A stretch of DNA of 64,000 bases from Xiamenia xianingshaonis (GCF_017945865.1 NZ_CP072829.1:992001-1056000); one strand, 5' to 3'. Counted from the first letter of the stretch, positions 23,170 through 32,426 are shown. The notes: generated by a model from the letters alone, not told the origin. Made by a program: numbers and translations.

Positions 23170-25036
23170 CGCCGCCGAAACCGCGCAGGCCGCGCCGCCG
23201 CGCCGCCGCGGGCCTGTGGGCCACGGGCCGGGGCGCATGATGGGCGGCGAGAAGCCGCAGGACTTCAAAGGCACGCTTGCCAAGCTGCTTGCGTTCATGG
23301 GACGCTTCAAGGCTGCCATCGTCGTCATCATCCTTTTCGCCATCGCCTCGACGGTCTTTTCCATCGTGGGGCCCAAAGTGCTCTCGACCGCCACGACCGA
23401 GCTGTTCAACGGCATCGTCGCCAAGATCGACGGCACGGGCTCCATCGATTTCCAGGCCATCGGGCGCATCCTGCTCGCCACGCTGGGGCTCTACGTCGTC
23501 TCCGCCGCCTGCTCGTTCGTGCAAGGCTGGCTCATGAGCTCGGTGTCGCAAAAGACCTGCTACGAGCTGCGTCGCGCCATTGCAGAAAAGATCGACCGGC
23601 TGCCCATGGGGTATTTCGAGCGCACGTCTACCGGCGACACGCTCTCGCGCATCACCAACGACGTGGACACGCTCGGCACAAGCCTCAACCAAGGCGTCAC
23701 GCAGCTGGTGACCTCGGTCGTCACGCTCGTGGGCGTGTTTTTCATGATGCTGTCCATCAACTGGATCATGACGCTCGTGACCGTCGTCATCCTGCCGCTG
23801 TCCGTCGTGCTCGTCATGGCGGTCGTCAAGCGCTCGCAGAAGTACTTCGTGGCCCAGCAAAACACGCTCGGCGCCATCAACGGGTTGGTAGAAGAGACGT
23901 TTTCGGGACACTCTATCGTGAAGGCGTTCAACCGCGAAGACGCTGCGGCCCGCCGGTTCGGCGAAACGAACGAGCGGCTGCGCGAATCGGCGTGGAAGTC
24001 CCAGTTCATCAGCGGGCTCATGCAGCCCATCATGAACTTCGTCGGGAACCTGGGGTATGTGGCTGTCGCCGTCACCGGCAGCCTTCTGGCCGTGCAGGGC
24101 GTCATCACCGTCGGCGACATCCAGGCGTTCATCCAGTACGTGAAGAACTTCACGCAGCCTATCACGCAGTTGGCCCAGGTCACCAACGTGCTGCAGTCGA
24201 TGGCCGCCGCAGCCGAGCGCATCTTCGCCTTCCTCGACGAGCCTGAGGCGGACGTCGAAGCCGCCCGTGCGCGCACCGCCGACGTGGAAAGCTACATCGA
24301 GTTCAAGCACGTGCGCTTCGGCTACGACCCGGAAAAGCCGGTCATCCGCGATTTCTCCGCGAGCGTCAAGCCCGGCCAGACCGTCGCGCTCGTCGGGCCG
24401 ACCGGCGCCGGCAAGACGACCATCGTGAAGCTGCTCATGCGCTTCTACGACGTGCAGGCAGGTTCTGTCACGCTCGGCGGCCACGACCTGCGCGATTTTT
24501 CCCGCGACGACGTCCGCAGCGTGTTTTCGATGGTGCTGCAGGACACGTGGCTGTTCAAGGGCACCATCCGCGACAACATCCGCTACGGCAAGCTCGACGC
24601 TTCCGACGAAGAGGTGGAAGACGCCGCCCGCGCGGCCTACGTGCACCACTTCATCCAGACGCTGCCGGAAGGCTACGACACGCTCATCAACGAAGACGCC
24701 ACGAACATCTCGGCCGGCCAGCGCCAGCTCATCACCATCGCGCGCGCCATTCTGGCCGACCGGCGCATGATCATTCTGGACGAGGCGACGTCCAGCGTCG
24801 ACACGCGCACCGAAGAGCGCATCCAGCGGGCCATGGACGACCTCATGGCCGGCCATACGTCGTTCGTGATCGCGCACCGGCTGTCCACCATTCGAAACGC
24901 CGACCTCATCCTCGTCATCCAGGACGGCGACATCGTCGAGCAGGGCACGCACGACGCGCTGCTCGCGCAAGGCGGCTTCTACGCCGATCTGTACAACGCC
25001 CAGTTCGCCGGCGGCGAGCAGGTGGCGGAAGGGTAG
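23162..25036 (+). CDS. ABC exporter half-transporter B (active ATP site)
   Basis: 624 residues; ATG 23162 overlaps the previous gene by 8 bp. A 40-residue basic N-terminal tail precedes six membrane segments and the ATPase domain. Walker A is GPTGAGKTT, Walker B IILDEATSSVD and the H-loop VIAHRLST are all normal, but the signature is ISAGQRQ (Ala for Gly). This complements half A: A's normal signature with B's Walker motifs makes the active site, and the reverse pair makes the degenerate one. The two should form a heterodimeric exporter of drugs, lipids or peptides. Confidence 0.92.
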   Translation: MTSAAETAQAAPPRRRGPVGHGPGRMMGGEKPQDFKGTLAKLLAFMGRFKAAIVVIILFAIASTVFSIVGPKVLSTATTELFNGIVAKIDGTGSIDFQAIGRILLATLGLYVVSAACSFVQGWLMSSVSQKTCYELRRAIAEKIDRLPMGYFERTSTGDTLSRITNDVDTLGTSLNQGVTQLVTSVVTLVGVFFMMLSINWIMTLVTVVILPLSVVLVMAVVKRSQKYFVAQQNTLGAINGLVEETFSGHSIVKAFNREDAAARRFGETNERLRESAWKSQFISGLMQPIMNFVGNLGYVAVAVTGSLLAVQGVITVGDIQAFIQYVKNFTQPITQLAQVTNVLQSMAAAAERIFAFLDEPEADVEAARARTADVESYIEFKHVRFGYDPEKPVIRDFSASVKPGQTVALVGPTGAGKTTIVKLLMRFYDVQAGSVTLGGHDLRDFSRDDVRSVFSMVLQDTWLFKGTIRDNIRYGKLDASDEEVEDAARAAYVHHFIQTLPEGYDTLINEDATNISAGQRQLITIARAILADRRMIILDEATSSVDTRTEERIQRAMDDLMAGHTSFVIAHRLSTIRNADLILVIQDGDIVEQGTHDALLAQGGFYADLYNAQFAGGEQVAEG

Positions 25037-25095
25037 GAAGCGAAGGGCGCAAGGCGCTCGCGGCCGGCGGTTTTCGTGCAGGCGCTTTCCGCTGT

Positions 25096-26016
25096 CTAGC
25101 CCTGCTCGATGTCGAACAGTTCGAAGCCTTCCTCGGACACGATGAAACGGCTGGCCTGCGGCAGGATCTCGGCCACAAACGGTGTCGTCATCGTCGTGGG
25201 CTCGCCGTCGTACTGGATCTCGAGGGCAGGCTCGGCCTCTATGCGCACTTTTGCGGCTCGGTGGATTTCAAGCGCCTCGCCGCGGTCGGGATAGTCGCCT
25301 GAGCGGTCGAGGATGCCGGCGAACAGGACCGGTATCAGCTCGAAGGCGTTGGCGGCCTTCAAGACGACGACCTCGAACAGCCCGTCGCGCGGCTCGTTGG
25401 CATGCGTGACCGTGATGTCGAACTGGATTTTCGAGAAGTTGACGAGCAGCACGCCGAGCCCTTCGGTTTCGACGGTCTTCTCGTCGTCGAGGACAAGGCG
25501 CAGCTTTGCCGTCTGCGGCATCGGGTTCGAGATGGCGGCGGAAAAGTAGGCCATTGAGCCGAGCAGCTTCTTCGCGGGCTCGGCGTTGCGCATGATGGCG
25601 GCGTCGTAGCCGGCCCCTGCCATGACGTTGAAGCCGATGCGCCTGCCGTCCACGTCCAAAACGCCGAGGTCGAAGTCCATTTCGCGGCCCTCGCGCGCAA
25701 GCTTCGCCAGCGCGTGCGACTCGAGCGGCGACGCCAAGTTCGTCGCCAGCAGGTTCGCCGTGCCGGCAGGGAAGGGGAGCACCGGCACGCCGCTGTGGGC
25801 CAGCTCTGTGCACACGGTCGCGATGGTTCCGTCGCCGCCGCTTGCCACGACCGCGTCGAAGCCGTCTGCGTCGGAAAGCAGCGAGGCGATGTCGGTCGTG
25901 CCGCTCGTCGAGCGCAGGCACACCTCGTCGCCGTCTCGGACGAAGGCGCGGATGAAATCGTAGATCGATCCGTCGCTGAGCCCCGAAGACAGATTGTTGA
26001 TCACAAGCAGTTTCAC
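25096..26016 (-). CDS. Diacylglycerol/lipid kinase family protein
   Basis: 306 residues from GTG 26016, with AAAGGG about 6 bp upstream; no ATG lies nearby. The ATP-binding motif SGGDGTIATV (near residue 60) and LPFPAGTANLLA (near residue 82) are the DAGK catalytic-domain signatures, and the C-terminal beta-sandwich follows. The protein probably phosphorylates diacylglycerol or a related lipid at the membrane. It lies convergent to the exporter operon and divergent from RNase D. Confidence 0.88.
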   Translation of the reverse strand: MKLLVINNLSSGLSDGSIYDFIRAFVRDGDEVCLRSTSGTTDIASLLSDADGFDAVVASGGDGTIATVCTELAHSGVPVLPFPAGTANLLATNLASPLESHALAKLAREGREMDFDLGVLDVDGRRIGFNVMAGAGYDAAIMRNAEPAKKLLGSMAYFSAAISNPMPQTAKLRLVLDDEKTVETEGLGVLLVNFSKIQFDITVTHANEPRDGLFEVVVLKAANAFELIPVLFAGILDRSGDYPDRGEALEIHRAAKVRIEAEPALEIQYDGEPTTMTTPFVAEILPQASRFIVSEEGFELFDIEQG

Positions 26017-26082
26017 TGGTACCCTTTCTGTTGCCCTGTTGCAAGGTATAGCATACCGAAAATGACTAGAGGATAGAAACAC

Positions 26083-27288
26083 GTGGACTACATTGCCGAC
26101 CAAGCCAGCTTCGACGCTTTCTGCGAAGAGGCTCTGAAAAGCTCCGTTCTTGCCATTGACACCGAGTTTTTGCGGGACAAGACCTACTACGCGAAGTTGT
26201 GCCTCATCCAGATGGCCACAGACGACCGGGTCGTCATCGTCGATCCGTTCGAGCTGGAAAGCCTCGCGGCGCTTGCGCCGGTCCTGGTGGACGCGAAGGT
26301 CATGAAGCTGTTCCACGCAGGCCACCAAGACCTCGAGATCATTTTCCGCGAGGTGGGCGTGCTGCCAAAACCCCTGTTCGACACGCAGGTTGCAGCGTCG
26401 CTGCTCGGGCACACCCAGCAGATCGGCTACGGCGCGCTCGTGCATTCGGTGTGCGGCGTGACGCTGCGCAAGGCCGACTCGTTCACCGACTGGTCGCGCC
26501 GGCCGCTGTCCGATTCGCAGCTGCACTACGCGGCCGACGACGTGATCTACCTGCCGCGCATGTACCGCGAGATGCGCGAGTCGCTCAAGAAGATGCGGCG
26601 CCTGCACTGGCTCGACAAGGACTTCGAAGCGCTGAGCGACCCGAAAAACTACGTGGTCGACCCCTATGACCGCTATCGCCGCCTCAAGCGCGCAGGCTCG
26701 CTGTCGCGCCGGCAGCTTTCCGCCGCCCGCGAGGTGGCCGCATGGCGTGAAGGGCAGGCCCAGCGGCTCGACGTGCCGCGCAAGTGGGTGCTCACCGACG
26801 AGCAGATCGTCGAGGCGTGCAAGCGCGAGCCGACCACCATCGACGAGCTGTTCATGGTGCGCGGCATATCCGAGCGGCTGGAGGTGCGCGACGCCCGCAA
26901 GGTGGTCTCCCTTATAGCCGCCGGCCTGAAAGCACCGCTTGAGACGATGCCCGAGCTGGACAAGCCGTCCAAGTGCGAGCCGAACGTGGACGTGCAGATG
27001 GACCTCATGGGGGCCGTCGTGCGCCTTCGCGCCAAGGAGAACGGCGTCGCGTTCCAGACGCTGGCGAACCACTCGGACATGATGCGCATCGCGCGGGGCT
27101 ACCGCGAAGGCATCGAGCTTTTGAGCGGCTGGCGCAAGCGCCTGGTGGGGGACGAGCTTGTGGACCTGGTGGAAGGGCGCCTCGCGCTGTCCCTCGACGA
27201 GGGCGGCCTGCGCATCGATCCCATCGCGGGCTTTCACGCCCACGGGCCGAACGCGGAGGGCGCGGCGCCGTGCGAAGAATCTGTGTAA
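26083..27288 (+). CDS. rnd: Ribonuclease D
   Basis: 401 residues from GTG 26083. The DEDDy exonuclease motifs are present: Exo I IDTEFLR (D26, E28), Exo II HAGHQDLEII and Exo III with LHYAADDVIYL. At about 215-290 is an HRDC domain (SRRQLSAAREVAAWREGQAQ), which binds RNA, followed by a second partial HRDC-like stretch. The enzyme trims 3' ends of tRNA and other RNA. A hairpin with T-run follows the gene. Confidence 0.92.
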   Translation: MDYIADQASFDAFCEEALKSSVLAIDTEFLRDKTYYAKLCLIQMATDDRVVIVDPFELESLAALAPVLVDAKVMKLFHAGHQDLEIIFREVGVLPKPLFDTQVAASLLGHTQQIGYGALVHSVCGVTLRKADSFTDWSRRPLSDSQLHYAADDVIYLPRMYREMRESLKKMRRLHWLDKDFEALSDPKNYVVDPYDRYRRLKRAGSLSRRQLSAAREVAAWREGQAQRLDVPRKWVLTDEQIVEACKREPTTIDELFMVRGISERLEVRDARKVVSLIAAGLKAPLETMPELDKPSKCEPNVDVQMDLMGAVVRLRAKENGVAFQTLANHSDMMRIARGYREGIELLSGWRKRLVGDELVDLVEGRLALSLDEGGLRIDPIAGFHAHGPNAEGAAPCEESV

Positions 27289-27333
27289 ACAAGTCAACAT
27301 TCTGACGAAGCGGTTACGGATGTTTGACGCATA

Positions 27334-27361
27334 GCGACCCGTCCCTCGTCGGGCGCTTTTT
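27334..27361 (+). terminator. Terminator after rnd
   Basis: gcg-a-cccg (27334-27341) pairs with cgggcgc (27350-27356), one bulged A, followed by TTTTT. Confidence 0.65.
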
Positions 27362-27416
27362 GCCCTCGGTATAATGACGGCAAAAAGGTCGAAGTTTCCC
27401 GTCAAGGAGGTTTCTC

Positions 27417-28088
27417 ATGTTCGGCTTGAGCTCAAGCTACCTTATGCTCATCGTTGTGACGCTGCTCATCGGCTGCGGCGCCACGTGGTACGTCCGATCC
27501 CAGTTGAAGAAGTACGAAAACGTCCCGAATTCGAGCGGCCGCACGGGCGCCGAGATCGCCCGCGGCATGCTCGCCTATTACGGGATCCAGGGCGTCGAAG
27601 TGCGGCCTGGCGGTCCTGACCAGGACTTCTTCGATCCGCGCACGAACTCGGTCACGTTGTCTCCGGAAGCCTACGGCGGCCGCTCCATCACCGCCGCGGC
27701 CACGGCCTGCCACGAGGTGGGGCACGCCTGCCAGTACGCCGCCGACTACACGCCCATGCGCGTGCGCACGGCCATCGTCCCGGTCGTGAACCTGGCGTCG
27801 AACGCCTGGATGTTCATCCTGCTCATCGGCATCATGCTGAACATCGCGGGCTTCATCGACCTCGCCATCATCCTCTACGCCTTCGCGGTCGTCTTCCAGA
27901 TCGTGACGCTGCCCGTCGAATTCAACGCCTCGCGGCGCGCCATGGCCTACATGGAGGCCACCGGCATCCCGGCGCAAGAGCAAGCTGGGTCGTTTTCGGT
28001 ACTGCGTGCCTGCGCGCTGACCTACGTGGCGGCGGCGCTCACGTCCATCTTGCAGCTGCTGTGGCTGCTCGGCCAGCGTCGGGACTAG
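27417..28088 (+). CDS. YugP-like membrane zinc metallopeptidase
   Basis: 223 residues. An N-terminal membrane segment, the zinc-binding motif ACHEVGHACQY (HEVGH near residue 100) and two or three further membrane segments match the Zn_peptidase_2 (DUF/YugP) family. Proteolysis of membrane proteins is the presumed role; substrates are not known. Shine-Dalgarno AAGGAGG (27404-27410) is ideal. A TATAAT box at 27370-27375 is the likely -10. Confidence 0.9.
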   Translation: MFGLSSSYLMLIVVTLLIGCGATWYVRSQLKKYENVPNSSGRTGAEIARGMLAYYGIQGVEVRPGGPDQDFFDPRTNSVTLSPEAYGGRSITAAATACHEVGHACQYAADYTPMRVRTAIVPVVNLASNAWMFILLIGIMLNIAGFIDLAIILYAFAVVFQIVTLPVEFNASRRAMAYMEATGIPAQEQAGSFSVLRACALTYVAAALTSILQLLWLLGQRRD

Positions 28089-28103
28089 CGGCCGGTGGCG
28101 GCC

Positions 28104-29624
28104 ATGAGCATCCGCGGCGTCCAGCGCCCGGAAAACGCGTTTTCTCGGCCGAACCCCTTCCAGCCTGTCGCGGACGGCTCCGATGCGGACGGTCCGGCGG
28201 CGGGCGCGTCGAAGGCGCTTTCGGTGTCGGCGGCCGTCGACCTGGCGAAAGGCGCGCTTGAAGGCATCCAGGTCACCGTGCTCGGCGAGGTGTCCGAGTT
28301 CTCGAACCGGCCCGGCTACAAGGCCGTCTACTTCACGGTGAAAGACGAGCGCGCCACGCTGCCGTGCATGATGTGGACCGGGCGCTACCGCGCCTGCGGC
28401 GTCGACGTGTGCGTCGGGCAAAAGGTCGAGATGACCGGCCGTTTCAGCGTCTATGCGCCCAAGGGCCGCATGAACTTCGACGTGCAGTCCTTGAGCCTTG
28501 CGGGGGAGGGCCGGCTTCGCATGGAGGTGGCGAACCTTGCGAGGCGGCTCGAAGCCGAAGGCCACATGGCACCGTCGCGCAAGCGCCCCATCCCGGTCAT
28601 GCCCGAGGTCATCGGCATCGTCACCTCGCCGCGCGGCTCGGTCGTCCACGACATGCTGCGCACGCTGCGCCGCCGCTTTCCGCTGAGCCGCGTCGTCGTT
28701 GCCGGCGTGCCGGTGGAAGGGCCGCAGGCGGCGCGGGCTATGATGACGGGGCTGCGGGCGGCCTACGACGCCGGCGCCGAAGTCATCCTGCTCGGCCGCG
28801 GTGGCGGGTCGTTCGAGGACCTCATGCCGTTCAACGACGAAAAGCTCGCCATCACCATCTCGCGCTGTCCCGTGCCCGTCATCACCGGCATCGGGCACGA
28901 GCCGGACACGACCATCGCCGACATGGTGGCCGATCTGCGGGCTTCCACGCCCACGGCGGCCGCCGAAGCGGCAAGCCCCGCCCGCGAGGCGCTTGAAGAG
29001 CAGTTTTCGGCCCAGGCGCTCGCGCTTGGCCGGGCCGTCCGAACGACCGTGTCGCAGCTGCGCAGCCATGTCGCCCACGTGGCGACGCGCCCGGTGTTCC
29101 AAGACCCCCAGGCGCTGTTCGCCACCGACGCGCAGACGCTTGACTACGCCACAAGCCGCATGGCGCGGGCCCTGTCGCTTCTTGCTGTGCAGGACCGCGA
29201 CCGCGTCGCCTCCCTGGCGCGGCGCATGGCCGCGTCCATCCCGCGCAACCTTGAGCGCGACCGCAGCGCCTTGACGCTCGCGCAAAGCCGGCTGGCGGCG
29301 GCCATGCCTGCGACGGCGGCGCGGGCCGCCGACGACGTAGAACGCGCCGGCGATGCGCTTTTCCGCGCGGCCGACGCCGAGCTTGCGCGCTTTGGCCACA
29401 ACATTGCGCTGCGGGCCGCCCGGCTGCACGACCTTTCGCCGCTTGCGGTGCTGGCCCGCGGCTATGCCGTCGCCCGCGACGAGGCCGGTGGCGTCGTGAA
29501 GAGCGTCGACGCCGCCACGGTCGGCTCGCCGCTTTTTGTCAGCGTGTCCGACGGCACGCTGCATTGCACCGTCGACGCCGTCGAGGCGTCGCGCCATCCC
29601 GCCATCGAAAAGGAGACCGCATGA
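28104..29624 (+). CDS. xseA: Exodeoxyribonuclease VII large subunit
   Basis: About 506 residues. The N-terminal OB fold (about 50-140: VTVLGEVSEFSNRPGYKAVY) binds single-stranded DNA. The catalytic domain has GIVTSPRGSVVHDM, LGRGGGSFEDL and GIGHEPDTTIADMVAD, all hallmarks of XseA. A long helical C-terminus binds the small subunit. The start is uncertain: GTG 28095 or ATG 28104, neither with a strong ribosome-binding site. It overlaps xseB by 4 bp. Confidence 0.93.
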   Translation: MSIRGVQRPENAFSRPNPFQPVADGSDADGPAAGASKALSVSAAVDLAKGALEGIQVTVLGEVSEFSNRPGYKAVYFTVKDERATLPCMMWTGRYRACGVDVCVGQKVEMTGRFSVYAPKGRMNFDVQSLSLAGEGRLRMEVANLARRLEAEGHMAPSRKRPIPVMPEVIGIVTSPRGSVVHDMLRTLRRRFPLSRVVVAGVPVEGPQAARAMMTGLRAAYDAGAEVILLGRGGGSFEDLMPFNDEKLAITISRCPVPVITGIGHEPDTTIADMVADLRASTPTAAAEAASPAREALEEQFSAQALALGRAVRTTVSQLRSHVAHVATRPVFQDPQALFATDAQTLDYATSRMARALSLLAVQDRDRVASLARRMAASIPRNLERDRSALTLAQSRLAAAMPATAARAADDVERAGDALFRAADAELARFGHNIALRAARLHDLSPLAVLARGYAVARDEAGGVVKSVDAATVGSPLFVSVSDGTLHCTVDAVEASRHPAIEKETA

Positions 29625-29875
29625 ACGACGACGCGCAAAAGCCCATCGAGGATCTGACGTTTCGCGAGGCCATGGACGAGCTTGACGCCATCGTGGCGCT
29701 GCTCGAGAGCAACACGCTCGAGCTGGAGGACAGCCTGGCGCGCTACGAGCGCGGCGTCGCGCTTTTGCAGTCGCTGCAAAAGCGGCTGTCCACAGCCCAG
29801 CAAAAGGTCGACGTGCTCATGGGCGAGCTCGTCGTCGACGCGACCGACGAAGAGCGCGACACCACGCTGTCGTAG
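29621..29875 (+). CDS. xseB: Exodeoxyribonuclease VII small subunit
   Basis: 84 residues. The family core LTFREAMDELDAIVALLESN and LELEDSLARYERGVALLQ is complete. Several copies bind each XseA and are needed for activity on single-stranded DNA. ATG 29621 overlaps the xseA stop, with AAGGAGA upstream. Confidence 0.93.
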   Translation: MNDDAQKPIEDLTFREAMDELDAIVALLESNTLELEDSLARYERGVALLQSLQKRLSTAQQKVDVLMGELVVDATDEERDTTLS

Positions 29876-29977
29876 GGAAGCGCCGGTCGTTTCCGCAGTC
29901 CTGCGCAGGAGAGCCGGCGGCGTGGCGCCCTCAACCAGCGCTTCCCTGGCCTTATCGGCCTCGCCGCTTGCCGAACG

Positions 29978-30000
29978 CTTGCTCTTGGAGCAAGGCTTTT
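29978..30000 (+). terminator. Hairpin terminator between xseB and ackA
   Basis: cttgctc (29978-29984) pairs with gagcaag (29988-29994) across a 3-nt loop and is followed by gctttt. It ends the xseAB transcript just before the ackA promoter. Confidence 0.55.
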
Positions 30001-30025
30001 CCGAGGCGATTGCTACAATGGTGCC

Positions 30026-30058
30026 ATGGAATCCACGTTTCGAGGGAGGCCCCGTTGA
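30026..30058 (+). CDS. Ten-codon leader ORF overlapping the ackA start
   Basis: ATG 30026 lies 7 bp after a -10-like TACAAT (30014-30019), so transcription would begin at or next to this ATG and the message would be leaderless. The peptide MESTFRGRPR ends with TGA at 30056-30058, which overlaps the TTG start of ackA (30055-30057). The ackA Shine-Dalgarno lies inside the ORF. This arrangement would couple translation of ackA to the leader. It is a reading of the DNA only; expression is unproven. Confidence 0.35.
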   Translation: MESTFRGRPR

Positions 30059-31281
30059 ACGTCTTGGTTATCAATGCAGGATCGTCTTCGTTGAAGTACC
30101 GGCTTCTGAACGTCGAGCGTCAAGAAGTCCTTGCCAAGGGCATCTGCGAGCGCGTCGGCTCGCAAGAGGCGTTCCACAAGCACGGCCTTGACGACAACGA
30201 GCGGGTCATCGACGCGCAGATGGCCGACCACGACGAGGCGATGGCGCTTGTCTTGGAATCGCTCACGCACGGTCCTACCGCCGCTGTCTCCTCGCTTGAC
30301 GAGATCGACGCCATCGGGCACCGCATCGTGCAGGGCGGCAAGTACTTCGACCGCTCCGTCCTCATCGACGACGACGTCATTGCCAAGATCGACGAGCTGG
30401 CAGAGCTTGCGCCGCTGCACAACGGCGCCGCCCTCATGGGCATCCGCGCCTGCCAAAAGCACATGCCCGGCAAGCCTATGGTGGCCGTGTTCGACACGTC
30501 GTTTTTCCAGACGCTGCCGCCGAAGGCCTACATGTATCCGCTGCCCTACGAGCTCTACGAAAAGTACGCCATCCGGAAATACGGCGCCCACGGCACGTCG
30601 CATCGCTACATTTCCGAGCGGGCGGCCTCGTTTTTGGACGAGCCTCTTGAAGACCTCAAGCTCATCACCTGCCACATCGGCAACGGCTGCTCCATGTCGG
30701 CCATCGACCACGGCGTGGCGGTCGACACGTCCATGGGCCTCACGCCGCTCGACGGGCTTATGATGGGCACGCGCTGCGGCGCCATCGATCCGGCCATCGT
30801 GCCGTTCGTCATGGAGCACGAAAACCTCACTGGCGCGGAAGTGAACGACCTCATGAACAAGAAGTCGGGCCTGCTCGGCATCTCTGGCATCTCCAACGAC
30901 CTGCGCAGCGTGCGCGAGGCGTCCGAGAACGGCGACGAGCGCGCGATGCTCGCCTATGACATGTACTCCAACTCCATCAAGAAGTACATCGGCCAGTACA
31001 TCGCGGTCATGGGCGGCGTGGACGCCATCGTGCTGACGGCGGGCGTCGGCGAGAACTGCGACAAGATGCGCCGCATGATCTTTTCAGGCCTGCAGCCTCT
31101 CGGCATCAAGATCGACCTGGAAAAGAACAAGGAGCGCGGCGGCGAGCGCCTTATCTCCACCGACGACTCGGAAGTGCAGATCATGATCATTCCCACCGAC
31201 GAAGAATACATGATCGCCCGCGACACCTTCGACATCGTCCACGAGAAGATCGGCGTCGAGGGCGGCGTCTTCGTCGACTGA
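30055..31281 (+). CDS. ackA: Acetate kinase
   Basis: 408 residues. The start is TTG 30055: the family begins with MNVLVINAGSSSLKY, and GAGGGAGG (30042-30049) is 5 bp upstream. Motifs for phosphate and nucleotide binding (NAGSSSLKY, HRIVQGG, KYGAHGTSHRYI, CHIGNGCS, GLTPLDGLMMGTRCGAIDP) are all present. The enzyme makes ATP and acetate from acetyl phosphate, or the reverse. No pta gene adjoins it here. Confidence 0.95.
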   Translation: MNVLVINAGSSSLKYRLLNVERQEVLAKGICERVGSQEAFHKHGLDDNERVIDAQMADHDEAMALVLESLTHGPTAAVSSLDEIDAIGHRIVQGGKYFDRSVLIDDDVIAKIDELAELAPLHNGAALMGIRACQKHMPGKPMVAVFDTSFFQTLPPKAYMYPLPYELYEKYAIRKYGAHGTSHRYISERAASFLDEPLEDLKLITCHIGNGCSMSAIDHGVAVDTSMGLTPLDGLMMGTRCGAIDPAIVPFVMEHENLTGAEVNDLMNKKSGLLGISGISNDLRSVREASENGDERAMLAYDMYSNSIKKYIGQYIAVMGGVDAIVLTAGVGENCDKMRRMIFSGLQPLGIKIDLEKNKERGGERLISTDDSEVQIMIIPTDEEYMIARDTFDIVHEKIGVEGGVFVD

Positions 31282-31298
31282 TAGCGCAGAATGACCCC

Positions 31299-31326
31299 TT
31301 GCCAAGCGTGCGCGAGGGGCTATAAT
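31299..31326 (+). promoter_or_regulatory. Promoter of azlC; message probably leaderless
   Basis: TTGCCA (31299-31304), 16-bp spacer, TATAAT (31321-31326). The azlC ATG (31336) is only 9 bp after the -10 box, so the transcript starts within about 0-3 nt of the start codon and no Shine-Dalgarno is present. Confidence 0.6.
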
Positions 31327-31335
31327 GACCGTCCT

Positions 31336-32022
31336 ATGACGAAGAGCGATTCCATACGGCAAGCGTTGCAGGCGGCGTTTCCCATCATGCTGGGGTACGT
31401 CGCCATCGGCATTCCCTGCGGCATTCTGTGCGACTCCATCGGACTGAGCGCGCTGCAGGTGTTTTTGCTGTCGGCCCTGTTCTATTCGGGGGCGGGCCAG
31501 TTCATGATTCCCAACATGTGGCTCGCCGGCTCGCCGGTGGCCTCCATCATCGCGTCGGTGTCGCTCGTCAACACGCGCCAGATGCTTTATTCGGCCGCGT
31601 TCGCGCCGGCGTGCAAGGGCGCGAAGAAGCGGCTTTCGTTTCTGTTCGCCGCCACCGTGACCGACGAAAGCTACGGCGTGAACGTGCAGAAGTTTTCCGA
31701 GGGCGGCTGGAGCGTGGGGAAGGCCACGATGGTGAACCTGCTGTCGCAGTCGTCGTGGGCGGTCTCCAACGTTGTCGGCGTGCTGGTGGGAAGCGCGCTG
31801 GGCATTCCGCTCGCCATCGCCGCATTCGCGATGACGTCCATCTTCATCTGCCTCATGGTCACGCAAAAGCTCTCTGCGGCGAACCTCGTCGCGATGGGCG
31901 TGGCGTTCGTCGGCGTGTACGCGTGCAAGGCCGTGGGGCTTGCAGGCCCGGCCATCTTGGTCGGCGCGGTGCTGGGCGTTGCCGCCGCCATCGCGTTCAC
32001 CTGGGCCCGAAGGAGGGGATAG
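31336..32022 (+). CDS. azlC: AzlC-family branched-chain amino acid exporter, large subunit
   Basis: 228 residues with about six membrane segments. The family motif QALQAAFPIMLGYVAIGIPC and the segment ALFYSGAGQFM near residue 50 are typical of AzlC/YgaZ. With AzlD it exports branched-chain amino acids or their analogues. ATG 31336 gives a leaderless start; azlD begins 4 bp after its stop. Confidence 0.9.
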   Translation: MTKSDSIRQALQAAFPIMLGYVAIGIPCGILCDSIGLSALQVFLLSALFYSGAGQFMIPNMWLAGSPVASIIASVSLVNTRQMLYSAAFAPACKGAKKRLSFLFAATVTDESYGVNVQKFSEGGWSVGKATMVNLLSQSSWAVSNVVGVLVGSALGIPLAIAAFAMTSIFICLMVTQKLSAANLVAMGVAFVGVYACKAVGLAGPAILVGAVLGVAAAIAFTWARRRG

Positions 32023-32025
32023 CGC

Positions 32026-32361
32026 ATGGAAGCGCCCATGGATTGGGGGACGTTCCTCCTCGTCTTTCTCGCCTGCGCGGCCACGATGCTCGTCTGCCGC
32101 GTCGTGCCGCTGTTCGTGCTGAAGGGGAAGAACCTTCCCGCAGGCTTGGAAGAGGCCTTGGGCTTCATCCCGCCGGCCGCCTTTGCCGCGCTCGTCGCCA
32201 ACGACCTCGTGTCGCCGGGCATGTTCGATGCGGGGCTGTGGCCGGCTGCGGCGCCGCTCGTTGCCGCCGTCGTGGTCGCCGTCGTGGCGGTGAAGACGAA
32301 GTCGCTTTTGTGGTGCGGCGTCTCGGGCGTCGCCGCCTACGGCCTGCTGACGCTCATCTGA
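32026..32361 (+). CDS. azlD: AzlD-family small subunit
   Basis: 111 residues with three or four membrane segments. R25 and the segment LGFIPPAAFAALVANDL are typical of AzlD/YgaH. It partners AzlC. Shine-Dalgarno AGGAGGGG lies just inside the end of azlC. Confidence 0.9.
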   Translation: MEAPMDWGTFLLVFLACAATMLVCRVVPLFVLKGKNLPAGLEEALGFIPPAAFAALVANDLVSPGMFDAGLWPAAAPLVAAVVVAVVAVKTKSLLWCGVSGVAAYGLLTLI

Positions 32362-32397
32362 CGCCGACCGGCGCTGAGCGGTGCCGTCGCGTTCCGC

Positions 32398-32426
32398 GCA
32401 AAAGCTGACTAAATTGCTCAGTGTTT
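32398..32426. repeat. Short interspersed repeat, copy 1
   Basis: gcaaaagctga, 9 variable bases, tcag, then tgttt. It follows azlD. A second copy with identical spacing follows rnhB at 33843-33870. The gctga/tcag arms could form a small stem. Confidence 0.4.
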
